Shown here piece after piece: positions 49,644-60,120 of a stretch of 64,000 nucleotides of DNA. Both the position numbers and the translations under genes were made by a program. This DNA comes from Trichomonas vaginalis G3 (taxonomy: Eukaryota; Parabasalia; Trichomonadida; Trichomonadidae). How positions within the stretch are numbered: the first letter of the stretch is position 1; each line of letters starts with the position of its first letter. Under the pieces are notes generated by a model that was not told the DNA's origin, made no database searches, and saw only the letters and a program-made list of their open reading frames with translations. The stretch lies in NCBI RefSeq assembly GCF_026262505.1, contig NC_067205.1, forward strand, positions 12,338,001 to 12,402,000, read 5' to 3'.

Positions 49644-50045
49644 TTACATTCCCCACGTTTGAGGTGGTTGCGGTTGGTTGTTGTTTACCCATTGTTGTGC
49701 ATGGTTATATCCTCTGTTAAAGAATCTTTCACCTTGGTCCATATAGTGCCCTGCTTGGTTATAGTAGTCATTTGCTTTGTTATAGTAGTTTCCTGCTTGT
49801 CTTCCTACATTGTCCATCCATCCTTGAACTTTTCCTCTTGTTTCAGGATTTGGAATAAGATTTGCTGCATCTCGTGCTACCTCCCAACCTTTCTGTACAG
49901 TTTGTATAATAGGTTGTGCTTTCTCTTTAAGTATACCTAATGTACTCAAAATCTTCCTTCCAACTCCAAATACACCTCTGGCTATTGTTCCCACTGCGGG
50001 CAAAAATCTGGATGCAACTCCTGCTAATGCGCCAAATAAACCCAT
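49644..50045 (-). CDS. Membrane-active minor structural protein, 133 aa (copy 2)
   Basis: Whole version of the gene at 9449. Residues 1-55 are Gly/Ala-rich and amphipathic (MGLFGALAGVASRFLPAVG, IARGVFGVGRKILSTLGI). Residues ~75-133 contain Tyr/Asn/Gln-rich near-repeats (NYYNKANDYYNQAGHYMDQ) and end PQTWGM. The first half could insert into membranes as adenovirus protein VI does, an analogy without proven homology. Its start is 17 bases from the divergent integrase start. Confidence 0.6.
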   Translation of the reverse strand: MGLFGALAGVASRFLPAVGTIARGVFGVGRKILSTLGILKEKAQPIIQTVQKGWEVARDAANLIPNPETRGKVQGWMDNVGRQAGNYYNKANDYYNQAGHYMDQGERFFNRGYNHAQQWVNNNQPQPPQTWGM

Positions 50046-50062
50046 TTCTTATGGGTTAAAAA

Positions 50063-51022
50063 ATGACGAATCCAAACAAGGACCCCTATGTTTCTAAGGC
50101 AACAAAGAAAGCACTCATGGTAAAAATCTTTAGTTCAACACCAAATGCTTGGTTTATGGATATCTTGGAAAACATTCCGAGATATAGAGAAGATGGACCA
50201 CCATACTGGCTAATATTTGTCGGTCAAAACACAAGATACTGTGAAGCCATACCATTACAGTCCAAAAATATTTTAGATGTCTTAGCAGCTTTGACAATAT
50301 TTGTTGACAAATACCATCCAACAAAACTGACATCTGACTGTGAAAGTTCTTTCAAATCAGATGATGTAAAAAACTATCTGCGTTCAAAAAATGTAAACCA
50401 ATATTTCATTGTCGACCAAAACCATTCTGCTCTTGGTGTCATTGACAGTTGTATAAAAATCTTAAGAGACTTAAACCAACCACAAGGTGGTGAAGCAAAT
50501 GAAATGTCATATGACGACAAATATAGACACTTCTCCCAGGCAAAGATGAGACAAGTTTTAAATATTTACAATAGCCGTAAACAAAAAGGTTTGGGAAACC
50601 ACTCCCCCGAAGAAATGAAAAACAACCCTGACTTAGAGAAAGACTATATATTTAATAGTTTAGTCAAAAGAGACAAACAAGAAAGAATGCCAGGCTTCAA
50701 ACTTAAGAAAGGTGACAAAGTAAAAATAGAAATACCTAAACGCGACCCATATGAAAATACTATTGACTATGACAACAATGGGAACTCGACAGGTACTCGC
50801 ATTCGTGTTCGTAAAAATAGAAGAAAGTATACAAGAGAATATTATGAAGTTTTAGGCAAACATGGCAAAATGTACAGACTGCAAGCAGAAGATAAAACTA
50901 CTATTGTCAGACCTCGTTTCAAACTTGTCAAAGTTCAAGGTGGTATACTTTCAAAGACAGTTCCTAACAAATATAAGACAACTCCTGACGAATATGCTAA
51001 AGAAGTTGAAAATGACGACTAA
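50063..51022 (+). CDS. Retroviral-type integrase, 319 aa (copy 2)
   Basis: Same length and same acidic core positions (D33, D92, D128) as the copy-1 enzyme. About a dozen residues differ, including a cluster after residue 40 and another near residue 74. The frame looks whole. As in copy 1 it sits back-to-back with the glycine-rich minor protein and tail-to-tail with the fibre, stop codons overlapping. Confidence 0.9.
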   Translation: MTNPNKDPYVSKATKKALMVKIFSSTPNAWFMDILENIPRYREDGPPYWLIFVGQNTRYCEAIPLQSKNILDVLAALTIFVDKYHPTKLTSDCESSFKSDDVKNYLRSKNVNQYFIVDQNHSALGVIDSCIKILRDLNQPQGGEANEMSYDDKYRHFSQAKMRQVLNIYNSRKQKGLGNHSPEEMKNNPDLEKDYIFNSLVKRDKQERMPGFKLKKGDKVKIEIPKRDPYENTIDYDNNGNSTGTRIRVRKNRRKYTREYYEVLGKHGKMYRLQAEDKTTIVRPRFKLVKVQGGILSKTVPNKYKTTPDEYAKEVENDD

Positions 51023-52307
51023 GCATTTCTATACCATGCGTAAACTGTCATGTAAGGTGGCATGTAGTCTTTACTCTGTCCCGTTGTTTCTGTATATCCT
51101 GTAATGCGATGTGTATGGCTTCCTCCTCCCTGAGTGTCATCCAGTAACAATTTATAGCAAACTTAACGTCGTCTTTAACATCATATCCTTTACCTTTTGT
51201 CATTCCTGTCCAATCCCAATATCTATGCTTATGCCAACCTGCTTCAGCTGTAGTTAAATTTATGTAATGACTGTGTGCAGGTAGGTTTTCACCTGAAATC
51301 GTTTTACTTCCACCTGTTTCCTTTGAAGAGTTTGCACAATACAAAAACCTGTCGACTATTTGAGTCCAAGTTCCAAAACCAAGTACTACTTCTGGTCTGG
51401 TAGAGTTCATTGACGTATAAATAGAACCTATAGGATATACTGTTTGAAGTATTTCTGTCTTTAATGTTTGAAGCTCTGTTTTGTCTGCTTTTTTATATAA
51501 CTTTTCTTCAAGTTCATTTACGTCAGAGATGCTATGTCTATGATATTTTTGTGGGTATGTTCCTTCTGTCCATGCGAAAATACGTTCTTTTGTTGCATCT
51601 ACATATCCTTTTATCCATGTCGAGTCTGCTTTTGTATTCCTTAACTCTGTAACACCTTTCTCAAGCTCTTTCAACTGTTGTCCATCTTCCATTAAACCTC
51701 TGGTATGACTTGAAACCGTTTGTGTCAACATATCTACAGTTTCTTTGTCGGCTTTAAGGTCTAAACATCCTGAAACCCACCCTGTATTGGCTTTACCTTC
51801 TAAAATCTTCGATGTCCGTTCATGGTACCATTCAACCCTTTTTATAATTTCATTGTCTTTTTCATCCACATATTCCTTATCTGCCTTCTTCACTAACCCA
51901 CTAGCCAGATATGCTAACTCATCGTCAACATACTCTTTGTCAGCTTTGTTGTCAACATCTGCTTTCGTTGCATATGTTGCATCTGCTCTGTCATGTTCTT
52001 CTTGAACTTTTTCAATGACATACTCTTTGTCAGCTTTGTTGCCAACATCTGCTTTCAAAAGAAGTTCATCTATAGGTTTCTCGTTTAAAGTTCCTTTTGT
52101 TGGATTTATACAAACAGTATGGTTCTTACTGTCTTGAAACAGAAACTCATCTGTCATTGGGTTTATCGTCAGTTTTAAGTTTCCTTCTTTCAATGACTCA
52201 GATATCTTAGAATAGTTTGAAAAGTTTGTTGTGTTCTTATTTAGAGCTTGCAAAATGAGTTGTCGGTTGTGTTGTATTTCTCTCATAGACGCTGTTTCTT
52301 TCGACAT
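51019..52307 (-). pseudogene. Phage-like fibre (copy 2), different shaft
   Basis: The N-terminal ~95 residues are nearly the same as the copy-1 fibre, and the tail-collar region is similar (YPIGSIYTSM, W-QIVDRFLYCANSS, ENLPAHSHYI). The shaft between them differs: it is built from NKADKEYV-type coiled-coil units (KADKEYVDEK, KADKETVDML, KADSTWIKGYVDATKE) with a single HRHSISDVNELEEKL unit, lacks the four HTH repeats and lacks the ~190-residue beta-rich domain of copy 1. About one break is present. Confidence 0.75.
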
Positions 52308-52325
52308 TTTTATTCTAGATAAAAT

Positions 52326-53174
52326 ATGCTTTCAATAGAAAAAGAAAATTCAAGAGTTGCTACAACTAAACCATTAGATGAACTTTTTACGAATGTCGGT
52401 CAAAAGTTTGAGACAGAGACCGTAAAGCATGAAGGCTATCGTTTTGACTACCCGTTAAGATGGCTAAGAGACCCATCCGTCACAAAAGCTATTGGCTTTC
52501 GTAGAATGAAATTCATTTCAGAAGCCATACATGGTTTCCCATTTACGGTCGCTTTTGAAGTTCGATACTATAACAAAGAAAAACGTACGTATGAGAAATT
52601 TGAACAGGGAAAACTTTTACAAGTTAGTTTGCTTGTAAACTTAGAAACAACTCTTCAAGCTTTTCAAGAAAAAATAAACGATATCTATCTCGAATATGCA
52701 AAACAGTACAACATTGACGAAGGAGAGTACCATCTCGATATTATATATGACAGGAAAAATGCAACTGTTAAAATCAATAGAATAGAAGACCTTGGAGAAG
52801 ACGTTTATATTTCTACAAAATATAACAACTTGGCATGGTATAGATTTTTGAGGATGTTAAATCAGCCTGCAGAATATCCAGTACACCCGAACTTTTATGA
52901 AGTCGAAAACCCTAATGGAACATATGAAAATGTTTTCGACTCAGATGCTATTATAGTTCATGCTTCATTTTCTGGCGCACAAAACTCTTTTTTATGCTTG
53001 GCAAATGACTTTTACGAAAAACCTACAAAGCTATATGAACCACCGAGTGGAAGTATTTCAGACTTTCAAGTATGGTTTACTACAGATGGAAGAAAGAGAA
53101 TAATTCCATTATACCATGCGTTTTACTTAGAACTTAGTTTCATATACAACTACTATCGAACGGTAAAAATATAA
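52326..53174 (+). CDS. Conserved beta-rich structural-type protein, 282 aa (copy 2)
   Basis: Whole version of the gene at 12572. Beta-strand-rich with alternating aromatic residues throughout, no signal or membrane segment, ending FYLELSFIYNYYRTVKI. Size is in the range of single jelly-roll penton-type capsid proteins of Polintons (roughly 200-300 residues), and it is encoded back-to-back with the fibre. I could not confirm the fold, so 'penton-like' is an inference. Confidence 0.6.
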   Translation: MLSIEKENSRVATTKPLDELFTNVGQKFETETVKHEGYRFDYPLRWLRDPSVTKAIGFRRMKFISEAIHGFPFTVAFEVRYYNKEKRTYEKFEQGKLLQVSLLVNLETTLQAFQEKINDIYLEYAKQYNIDEGEYHLDIIYDRKNATVKINRIEDLGEDVYISTKYNNLAWYRFLRMLNQPAEYPVHPNFYEVENPNGTYENVFDSDAIIVHASFSGAQNSFLCLANDFYEKPTKLYEPPSGSISDFQVWFTTDGRKRIIPLYHAFYLELSFIYNYYRTVKI

Positions 53175-53178
53175 TTTT

Positions 53179-53421
53179 TTAATACGGTTGAGGTGTTGGA
53201 TTTGGTTGCCAACTAGACTGTGGTGCAGGTTCAGGCTGTTGTATAACAGGAGCTTGCTCTTCTGGTTCAGGGTCTTTAGGTATAATACCAACGAACTGAC
53301 CTACTCTTTTACCAATATTTTTGACTCCGTTCCATACTCCTCTTCCGACAGATTTTATTCCATTCCATATACCTCTTCCAACATTTCGAAAGAAGTTTCC
53401 TATTCTTCCAAAGAAACCCAT
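53179..53421 (-). CDS. Amphipathic Gly/Trp-repeat peptide, 80 aa (copy 2)
   Basis: Residues 1-48 repeat a G-x-WNG-x-K unit (MGFFGRIGNFFRNVGRG, IWNGIKSVGRGVWNGVKNIG), making a strongly basic amphipathic helix. Residues ~50-80 are Pro/Glu/Gln-rich. The frame looks whole. The MGFFG start is similar to the MGLFG start of the 133-aa protein, so the two may be related minor virion components. Confidence 0.55.
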   Translation of the reverse strand: MGFFGRIGNFFRNVGRGIWNGIKSVGRGVWNGVKNIGKRVGQFVGIIPKDPEPEEQAPVIQQPEPAPQSSWQPNPTPQPY

Positions 53422-53439
53422 TTTACTATATGTAAAAAT

Positions 53440-53802
53440 CTAATGTCCGCCTAGTCTCTTACGTTTCCTGTTGAGTTCCATAGCATTCTTTAACTGGAGC
53501 TCATACATTCTGTTTCTCCTCTGGTAGAAAACATACTCTGGGTCAACTCCTGTGTTCGCGTCATCTGCATAGAGTTGTTTATATCCCACTTCAGGGTTTG
53601 TATAAAACTCTTTCCATCTCATATTTGCATACCATGGTGGTAAGCCTAACGCAGCGTCATTTGACATGGCAGTTTGCATTTGTACATCTGTTGGCACTTG
53701 ACCATAGTTTGCCATTGCAGTTTGTATTCTAACTTCATTTGGAATATTCTCTGGGTTTGGTTGTCCAGGTTGCTGTGCATTCGCTAAGTTCTGTGCGTCC
53801 AT
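53440..53802 (-). CDS. Conserved Maverick protein, 120 aa (copy 2)
   Basis: Whole version of the 13691 gene. Contains two QTAM near-repeats, a central Trp/Tyr motif (LPPWYANMRWKEFYT), an aromatic stretch (DPEYVFYQRRNRMYELQL) and a basic C-terminus (NRKRKRLGGH). No family recognised. Lies between the Gly/Trp peptide and the tiny membrane protein on the same strand. Confidence 0.55.
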   Translation of the reverse strand: MDAQNLANAQQPGQPNPENIPNEVRIQTAMANYGQVPTDVQMQTAMSNDAALGLPPWYANMRWKEFYTNPEVGYKQLYADDANTGVDPEYVFYQRRNRMYELQLKNAMELNRKRKRLGGH

Positions 53803-53825
53803 TTAATATTAGATAAAAATATCTC

Positions 53826-53957
53826 TTACGAGTACATATGCTGAACATTTGCTGGTATTGGTTCATCTTCATATTCTCTATATCTTTCTGCCACGTCAAA
53901 TAAGTAAATGACACAATGGAAAAAACCTAAAACAAGTAGTCCTATTTCAAACCACAT
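53826..53957 (-). CDS. Tiny single-pass membrane protein, 43 aa (copy 2)
   Basis: Nearly identical to the product of 14075-14206, with conservative differences in the tail (FDVAERYREYEDEPIPANV). One hydrophobic helix covers residues ~5-20. The start overlaps the end of the methyltransferase gene by 16 bases, suggesting compact, perhaps coordinated expression. Confidence 0.55.
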   Translation of the reverse strand: MWFEIGLLVLGFFHCVIYLFDVAERYREYEDEPIPANVQHMYS

Positions 53958-54760
53958 TTACTTACCAATAAAATTTCTTTGTTATGACACTTTCTCCAGT
54001 TTATAGGACCTCTCTCATATTCTATCCTATCGTATCTAAACTCATAGTCATGTATGTCCTCTAACCATCTCATGACACTTTCCAAACCACTTTTATCGGA
54101 TGTAAAGTAAAAGCATGGATGGTTATGTAAAACGTCTAAAGTTTCTAAAGAGTCTCTCAAAGTCCAGTCTACTTGGTATTGAAAATCCCATGTGTTATAG
54201 AACGGCGGGTCCACTATAAAGAAAACATTTTCCTTGTCTTTATATTTTTCATACAACTCTGTCCAATGACATCTCACAAACTCTATACCCTCAATATATT
54301 TTTCTATGTTCTCTTTGAAAACCTTTGTATAGTTAAGATATAAAACTTTTGACATAAGTGTTTCAATGTCATGAACTCTTATAGAACCACTATACAATAG
54401 TCTAGAAGATATACTATCCCAGTCAATATACTCTGCCTTTTTCAAAACCTCTCTCACAATATTTTTCTTATCTAATGGTATACGTTCCATCTTACCTATA
54501 GGTATCTTTTCTTTTAACTCTTTCAATATATTGTTTGTGTCTGGAATATGTTTGAGACGGTTCATATAGTTGTCGAAGTCATTGCATATAATCTTTGAGT
54601 CAGGAAATATTGTATGGCACAAATGAGATATATAGAAACTTCCACCGAACAAGTCTACAAATGTTAGACCATTCGGTAGTTTCTTAAGTTCTCTCAATAG
54701 AATATCTTTACATTTACTCTTATTTCCAAAGAAGGGTAACGGTGGTTTTGTAAAATTCAT
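53942..54760 (-). CDS. D12-class adenine-specific DNA methyltransferase, 272 aa
   Basis: Transfers methyl groups to adenine N6 in DNA. Motif X-like PFFGNKSK at residues 10-17, the S-adenosylmethionine-binding motif I VDLFGGSF at 35-42, and catalytic motif IV DPPFY near residue 182. The helical target-recognition region lies between (residues ~75-170). Length matches Dam/D12 enzymes (260-280). The frame looks whole. Origin from phage or bacteria is likely for the family. It could modify element DNA, host genes near insertions, or both. Confidence 0.9.
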   Translation of the reverse strand: MNFTKPPLPFFGNKSKCKDILLRELKKLPNGLTFVDLFGGSFYISHLCHTIFPDSKIICNDFDNYMNRLKHIPDTNNILKELKEKIPIGKMERIPLDKKNIVREVLKKAEYIDWDSISSRLLYSGSIRVHDIETLMSKVLYLNYTKVFKENIEKYIEGIEFVRCHWTELYEKYKDKENVFFIVDPPFYNTWDFQYQVDWTLRDSLETLDVLHNHPCFYFTSDKSGLESVMRWLEDIHDYEFRYDRIEYERGPINWRKCHNKEILLVSKCGLK

Positions 54761-54789
54761 TTTATATATATAATAAAAATGTTTTTTCC

Positions 54790-55560
54790 TGAAAAGTGAC
54801 AGATGTTTTATTGTGACTTCTTCGTAAAGACTTTGTCAAGACTTCTTCGTAAATGACCCAAAAATATATTTTAGGGTAGAAGGGTATATCTACCCCGTTT
54901 TCTACCCTCTTTTCTACCCTCTTGAATTTTCATGAATTTCTTCGTAAAGACTTTGTTAAGACTTCTTCGTAAAGACTTTGTTGAGACTTCTTCGTAAAGA
55001 CTTTGTCAAGACTTCTTCGTAAAGACTTTGTCAAGACTTCATCGTAAAGACTTTGTCAAGACTTCATCGTAAAGACTTTGTTGAGATTTCTTCGTAAATG
55101 ACCCTAAAATATATTTTTGGTGTAAATTTCATGAAAATTCAAGAGGGTAGAAATGAGGGTAGAAAACGGGGTAGATATACCCTTCTACCCTAAAATATAT
55201 TTTTGGTGTAAATTTCATGAAAATTCAAGAGGGTAGAAATGAGGGTAGAAAACGGGGTAGATATACCCTTCTACCCTAAAATATATTTTTGTCTGATTTA
55301 CACTCATTGTCTATGTTTTGTAAAGACTTTGTCAAGACTTCTTCGTAAAGACTTTCTTGTCTATGTTTTGTAAAGACTTTGTAAAGTTCTTCATCGTAAA
55401 GACTTTGTAAAGACTTTCTTGTCTATGTTTTGTCAAGACTTCTTCGTAAAGACTTTGTAAAGACTTTGTAAAGACTTCTTTGTAAATGTTTTGTCAAGAC
55501 TTCTTCGTAAAGACTTTGTTGAGACTTCTTCGTAAAGACTTTGTTGAGACTTCATTTATA
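54790..55560. repeat. Right subterminal repeat array of Maverick copy 2
   Basis: About 25 copies of units like AGACTTTGTCAAGACTTCTTCGTAA, broken by two tandem 86-bp units at about 55121-55290 (TGTAAATTTCATGAAAATTC, then GGGTAGAAA…CCCTTCTACCCTAAAATAT) and a related one at ~54855-54945. The same units are in the left array. The pattern suggests growth by slippage or recombination, possibly acting as binding sites near the ends. Confidence 0.85.
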
Positions 55561-55564
55561 CTCA

Positions 55565-55637
55565 TTCATCCTCAGGGCTAGAAGGCACGAAGTGCCTGGA
55601 AGCCCCACTCCCTTTTTTTTTTTTTTTTTTTTTTTTT
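55565..55637. repeat. Right terminal repeat of Maverick copy 2
   Basis: TTCATCCTCAGGGCTAGAAG, the hairpin AGGCACGAAGTGCCT and GGAAGCCCCACTCCC, then 25 T. Complement of the left tip with a few differences. Confidence 0.85.
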
Positions 55638-57519
55638 ATATTCATAAAGATTTTCCAAAAATATGATACCGCAAAATTAAAAAAGTGACGTCTTGAGTGG
55701 AGTCAAAGGTCGAAATTGCTAGCTAAATGTTTTTTAGCGAAATTGCGTATTGTACGTTTTTTTCGCAAAACGAAACCCTTAATAAAAGTGATTGAGGTCA
55801 TAGCAAAACGGCTGTTTCAGTCATTAATTCTTAAATACAATGGGTAAAATTCAATAGTGTCTGTGCTATCGTTCAATTTGAAGGTGTCTTTTGAAACCGC
55901 AAGACACATTGAATTTTTGAATAGTGTATTATGGTTTGACAGACACCAATGAAAAAAATAAAATGATATTTATTTTAAATATATAAGATCCTTATATAAA
56001 ATATAAATATTTTATCGTTTTATTTTTCTTGTTTTAGAAATGTTTTTTATTGAAAAATCAATAAAACTAACTCCAAAATAAAATTTTTGATTTAAAGACA
56101 CTATGATGACACCAGGCAAATCTTCCAAGACACCTATCGTCGGGAATCTAACAACCCTAGCGCCAGCGGCGCCGCCCGTGCCTCCGGTGGCTCCCACTGG
56201 TGGGGAGGAGACGATAGAAAAAGATATAAATTTTACTAAAAAAATTGAATTTTGGAAATTCTTTTGATTTTTTTGAATGATTTACGAAGAGATTGAACAC
56301 ATTTTGTACTATGAAATATCGTTATTAATAAATTTACTTCTTAAACATCTATTAAAATCGCAATTTTGAATATTTTTATGATTTTTTTTGACCCGATCAC
56401 TTGCGCCCGCGCCCACTGGGAGGGGCGCTTGTAAAGTATTCAAAATCAATGTAAACATTTCAATTTTTGCTCCCACCTCCCATTGGGAGGGGGGCATATA
56501 TCTTGTAGCGTTCAAGTTCAAGTGATGAAAGTGCATAAGAAAGCTCCTTAATCATACCGATAGAAACAGCATTAGGGGCGCCAAATGGCGCTCGGTGATG
56601 TTTCCCATAAAAGCTTAATTTCAGGTATCCATAATCATAACCTGTCAGACGCAATAATTCATTAGCACACAATCATCATTTCTCAATCAAGAAACGAAAC
56701 GCACGATTGATTATGCTGGCCATTAAATTTTCATATCAAATAATTTACTACTTCAAGAAAAATTAAAGACTATCATCAACCAAAGCTTAAAATTCTCAGT
56801 GTTTACAACTCTCATACTTCGAATATGCATATTTCCAAAATAGCATGAAATTTTTTTTCATTTGAGCTCATTTTCTTTTGTTCTATTAACTAATACATGC
56901 AGTACAAGCTTGTTATACGTATCCTTAATAAGTAAGGTCTTAAGGGAAATAATAAAAAAGAATTTTGCTATTAATTATATTAAACAATATTTATTTGTAA
57001 TTTCGTGATAATTATATTTCTTATTACAAAGTAAAGGTATTTGATATAATGCTTGCCTTACAAAAATGTTTCCTTTGTCTTGCCACCATAGGTATTCTAT
57101 TTTGTCACTTTTTGCGCCCGCCGTGCCATGTATACTGGAATATTAGTTTTCTGGAAATTTGATATAGATGGCCGTTGATTTTTAATCAATTTCTTGCGGA
57201 AAAGATTGAAATCCAGGTTGATTAAGCTCATATTCTTCTACCAGGATCATTATTATTAAGACTTGATTGATGTGTTTCAAAGAAATAGATTTTTATTACA
57301 TTCCTTTTTGATTAGATATATTAATTATCAACATCATTGAGAATCAACTAGTTTCGGTATTAGTTTTAAAGAAATATGCATTAACAAAGAATACAGGATC
57401 ATTTTCATGATTAAATGAGATATCATAAAATTTGGTTTTATTTATGGTCATGAAAATTAGAACTTATGATTCTCACCATTTTTTGAACAATTTTTCATAT
57501 CCAAAATTGAAATAATGAT
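55638..57519. other. Intergenic region with GC-rich repeat remnants
   Basis: Contains the dispersed-repeat relative at ~55840-56165 (GGTTTGACAGACAC; AACAACCCTAGCGCCAGCGG) and GC-rich palindromic patches (GCGCCAGCGGCGCC, GGGAGGGGCGC, GGGGCGCCAAATGGCGCT). A possible coding fragment at 56510-56672 is listed separately. Nothing recognisable from 56700 to 57519. Confidence 0.6.
56510..56672 (-). pseudogene. Possible host gene fragment, ~50 codons
   Basis: The frame NELLRLTGYDYGYLKLSFYG…SIGMIKELSYALSSLELERY looks like real protein sequence, but has no start or stop context and runs into a GC-rich repeat patch (PLPMGGG) at its end. Family not recognised. It is probably the remnant of a gene cut by the GC-rich repeat. 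Confidence 0.3.
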
Positions 57520-58963
57520 ATGAAATTTCGTTCAATACGAAGTCAAAAAATATGTAGAAAAATAGCAATGACTCAAGAGTTCCACTTGGGTAGAACTTTG
57601 AAGAACATAGCCTCTATGAGGGGAACCAATATACACGAAATTGAAATTTCAATCAACTCTTATAAATATTGGGTTACTGATTTATATCTTTCTGGAATCA
57701 GCAACAAATTTCGAAACCAGATCATAATAGGCGGTTTAAACCAAAAATATGAATTCAACTGTATCATTAAAGATGGAAATACATACAAATATCTTGATGG
57801 ATTCTTTAAAGGTGAATATAATCAAAATCTTCTTACTGACAGTGTTATAACAGATTTATGTGAAGTTGGAACTGCCTTAGAATGTGATGATTTAATTGAA
57901 TGGTTCTGTGAAAAATTCGAAATCGAAAATTATAAAATCGAAAACTTCGAAAAAATTATCATTTACAGCAACATCAAAGGAATTAATAATAAGCTTTATG
58001 ATTTCATATGCCAAAATCTCAAAGAAATTGGAATTAAAAAAGTTGTCGATGCATGTATAAAAATTGGATATGATTTTGCAGAACAGTTAATAATGTCATG
58101 TCAAAAGAACAATATTGATATTTCAGAACTTTTTACTTCACTTATTGAAACAAACTCTTCTTTTCTCGGTATAATATTAAATGTAGACATCAACAAAGTT
58201 GATTTTTCAACAAAGAATCGATACAAAAGCATTATTTTCTTCATTATCATCATGGGAAGTTGTTGATCAATCTCTGCTCAAATTCATGTCTGATAAAGTA
58301 GTTCCATCAATGCAAGATGATTTTACTTTAATGACAACAGAGAGAAATGAAATGAATGCAAAAGCAGGGAAATTAATAATTAATTTAAAAAAAGAAACAA
58401 AAATTTTCAATGATATAAATCAAAAGTTGACAGATGAAAAGAATTCACTTACAGATGAAAACAAAAAACTTCAAGAAGACAAAACTACATTAACTAATCA
58501 GGTAAATGAATTAACTACTAAGATAAAACAATTGGAAGCAATTGAAGGTGAAACAAAATTTTATTACCGTGTGCCATTTGATGGAATTACTAAACATTTT
58601 GGAAATTACGAAAAGAAGATAGAGGTGGAAAACGGAAGAGATTCATGGACGTATGATTTCAAAAATATGAGAGTTTCAATTCAAGGATTTTCAATAAGTT
58701 TTAGAATTAGTAGTGGAAATGATATATCAGCTGAGGGTTCCTATGAAATATTTGCTAGCAACGATATGTCTTCCTGGGAAAAAATCAGGGAAATCAAATT
58801 TTCTGGACAAAATGAAACACGTTCTTTTAGTAATAATGTACCAATTACTCCATTCTACCGATATATAAGAATAAAACAGAGATATGTTTCATGTTATTAT
58901 CCATCTTCAGCATCGTTAACAGATTTCGAAATTTTTGGCTCAATTGATAATCTCAATCATTAG
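57520..58963 (+). pseudogene. BTB-like / coiled-coil / discoidin-like protein with one frameshift, ~480 aa
   Basis: Residues ~1-130 resemble the trichomonad BTB-like N-terminal domain (FHLGRTLKNIAS…YKYLDGFFKGEYNQ…DLCEVGTALECDDLIEWF). A helical region follows to ~58200, then a coiled coil (ETKIFNDINQKLTDEKNSLT, LQEDKTTLTNQVNELTTKIK). The C-terminal ~130 residues match an F5/8 type C domain (ISSGNDISAEGSYEIFASND, SSWEKIREIKFSG, YRYIRIKQ, LTDFEIFGS). The frame shifts once in the 68-base window 58199-58266, around ACAAAAGC. A single sequencing error there would give a normal gene. Start at 57520 or 57568 cannot be decided. Confidence 0.75.
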
Positions 58964-59224
58964 AACCTTTTTCATTAGATATCCAAATAAACATTGATAA
59001 TATAATTTCTAATGTGAATTATCGTAATATTATTTAAATATCAAAACTAATATAAAGCTTATTTATGCGTTATTGAACAAATATTATATAAACTTTATTC
59101 CTTTTATCAATCAATTGAATATTATAATTTGTTATAAATGCAAAATCAATTCTTTGTACAGCTCTTCATACTGATGCCTAGAAAAACTGAAAAGAAATTG
59201 TTCAAAATGAAATCTCCTGTTCAT

Positions 59225-60120
59225 TATAGATGTTGTCATTTCTCATGGAGAGGACATCATAGTGATAACCAACAACGGGCAATCGATATTATATTGTGCA
59301 GCAGCTAATAATGATATTGATGTCATAAAACTTATACTTTCCACATATTAATAGGAATTCTATAAAAATATATTGAAAGATTTTATCGAATTTCTAATTT
59401 CAATTGGTGCTGATATAAGTACATTAAATAAAAATGGAAAAACATCTCTTCATTTTGCAACCATGCATAAATGAATATTTTCGGATTGCTAGTGCACACA
59501 GTGATGACATCAATTCAAAAGATGATATTGTGGCTACCATTCTTCATTTTTCTGCAATTATAAATAATGGCAACGTTGAAAATGCAGAAATATTAATGGC
59601 AAAAGATGCAAATTTCAATGAAAAAGACTTCAACGATGTTAATAAAATGGATCCTAAAATTAAAACCCCATTTTGCTGCAAATAATAATGCTGTGGATGT
59701 GGTAAAACTCCTCATTTCAAATAGATCAAGGAAGAATCCATCTTCATTTATAAATGGGGCAGATATTGAAGCTAAAGATAATGATGGAATTATGGCTCTT
59801 CTTATTGCAGCAATAAGAAATCCTGAAAAAAAATTGCAGAATTCCTGATATAATGTGGAGCAGAAATCAATGCAATTACAAATAATGAACTTCCTCTTCA
59901 TTTTGCTGTAGAATCCAATTCTAATGGAATTACAAAACTTCTTGTTTTACATGGTTCAAATCTAAATGCAAAAACAAATATGGGATATACTCTCATTAAT
60001 TTATCAGTAAAATTTTTTATTTCACATGATTCAGTTATCAATGTAAAAGCCGAAATGGAATGATAGATCTTCATATTGCTTCACTTAAAAATCCTACTTT
60101 CAATGGTGAAAAATCTAATA
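59225..60120 (+). pseudogene. Ankyrin-repeat gene relic
   Basis: Pieces of ankyrin repeats in all three forward frames: DVVISHGEDIIVITNNGQSI, LISIGADISTLNKNGKTSLH, NAVDVVKLLISNRSRKNPSS, NGADIEAKDNDGIMALLIAA, NNELPLHFAVESNSNGITKL, LVLHGSNLNAKTNMGYTLIN. At least five frame changes or stops interrupt it. Ankyrin proteins are a very large family in T. vaginalis. The region is A/T-rich like host genes. No intact reading frame above ~80 codons. Confidence 0.8.

Larger units (their letters stand above)
41935..55637. mobile_element. Maverick/Polinton copy 2, both ends present, 13.7 kb
   Basis: Bounded by inverted tips that begin with an A run (41935-41958) and end with a T run (55613-55637), flanked by the direct repeat ATATT (41930-41934 and 55638-55642), a likely 5-6 bp target duplication. 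The right half (48868-54760) carries nearly whole genes close to copy 1. The left half (about 42900-48850) is an old-looking fossil with dozens of breaks that includes a probable capsid gene. No polymerase, helicase or packaging ATPase is recognisable. Confidence 0.92.

Noticed and set aside
54790-55560. CRISPR-like regular repeats
   Set aside because: Units are contiguous and variable in length without unique spacers, and the host is a eukaryote.
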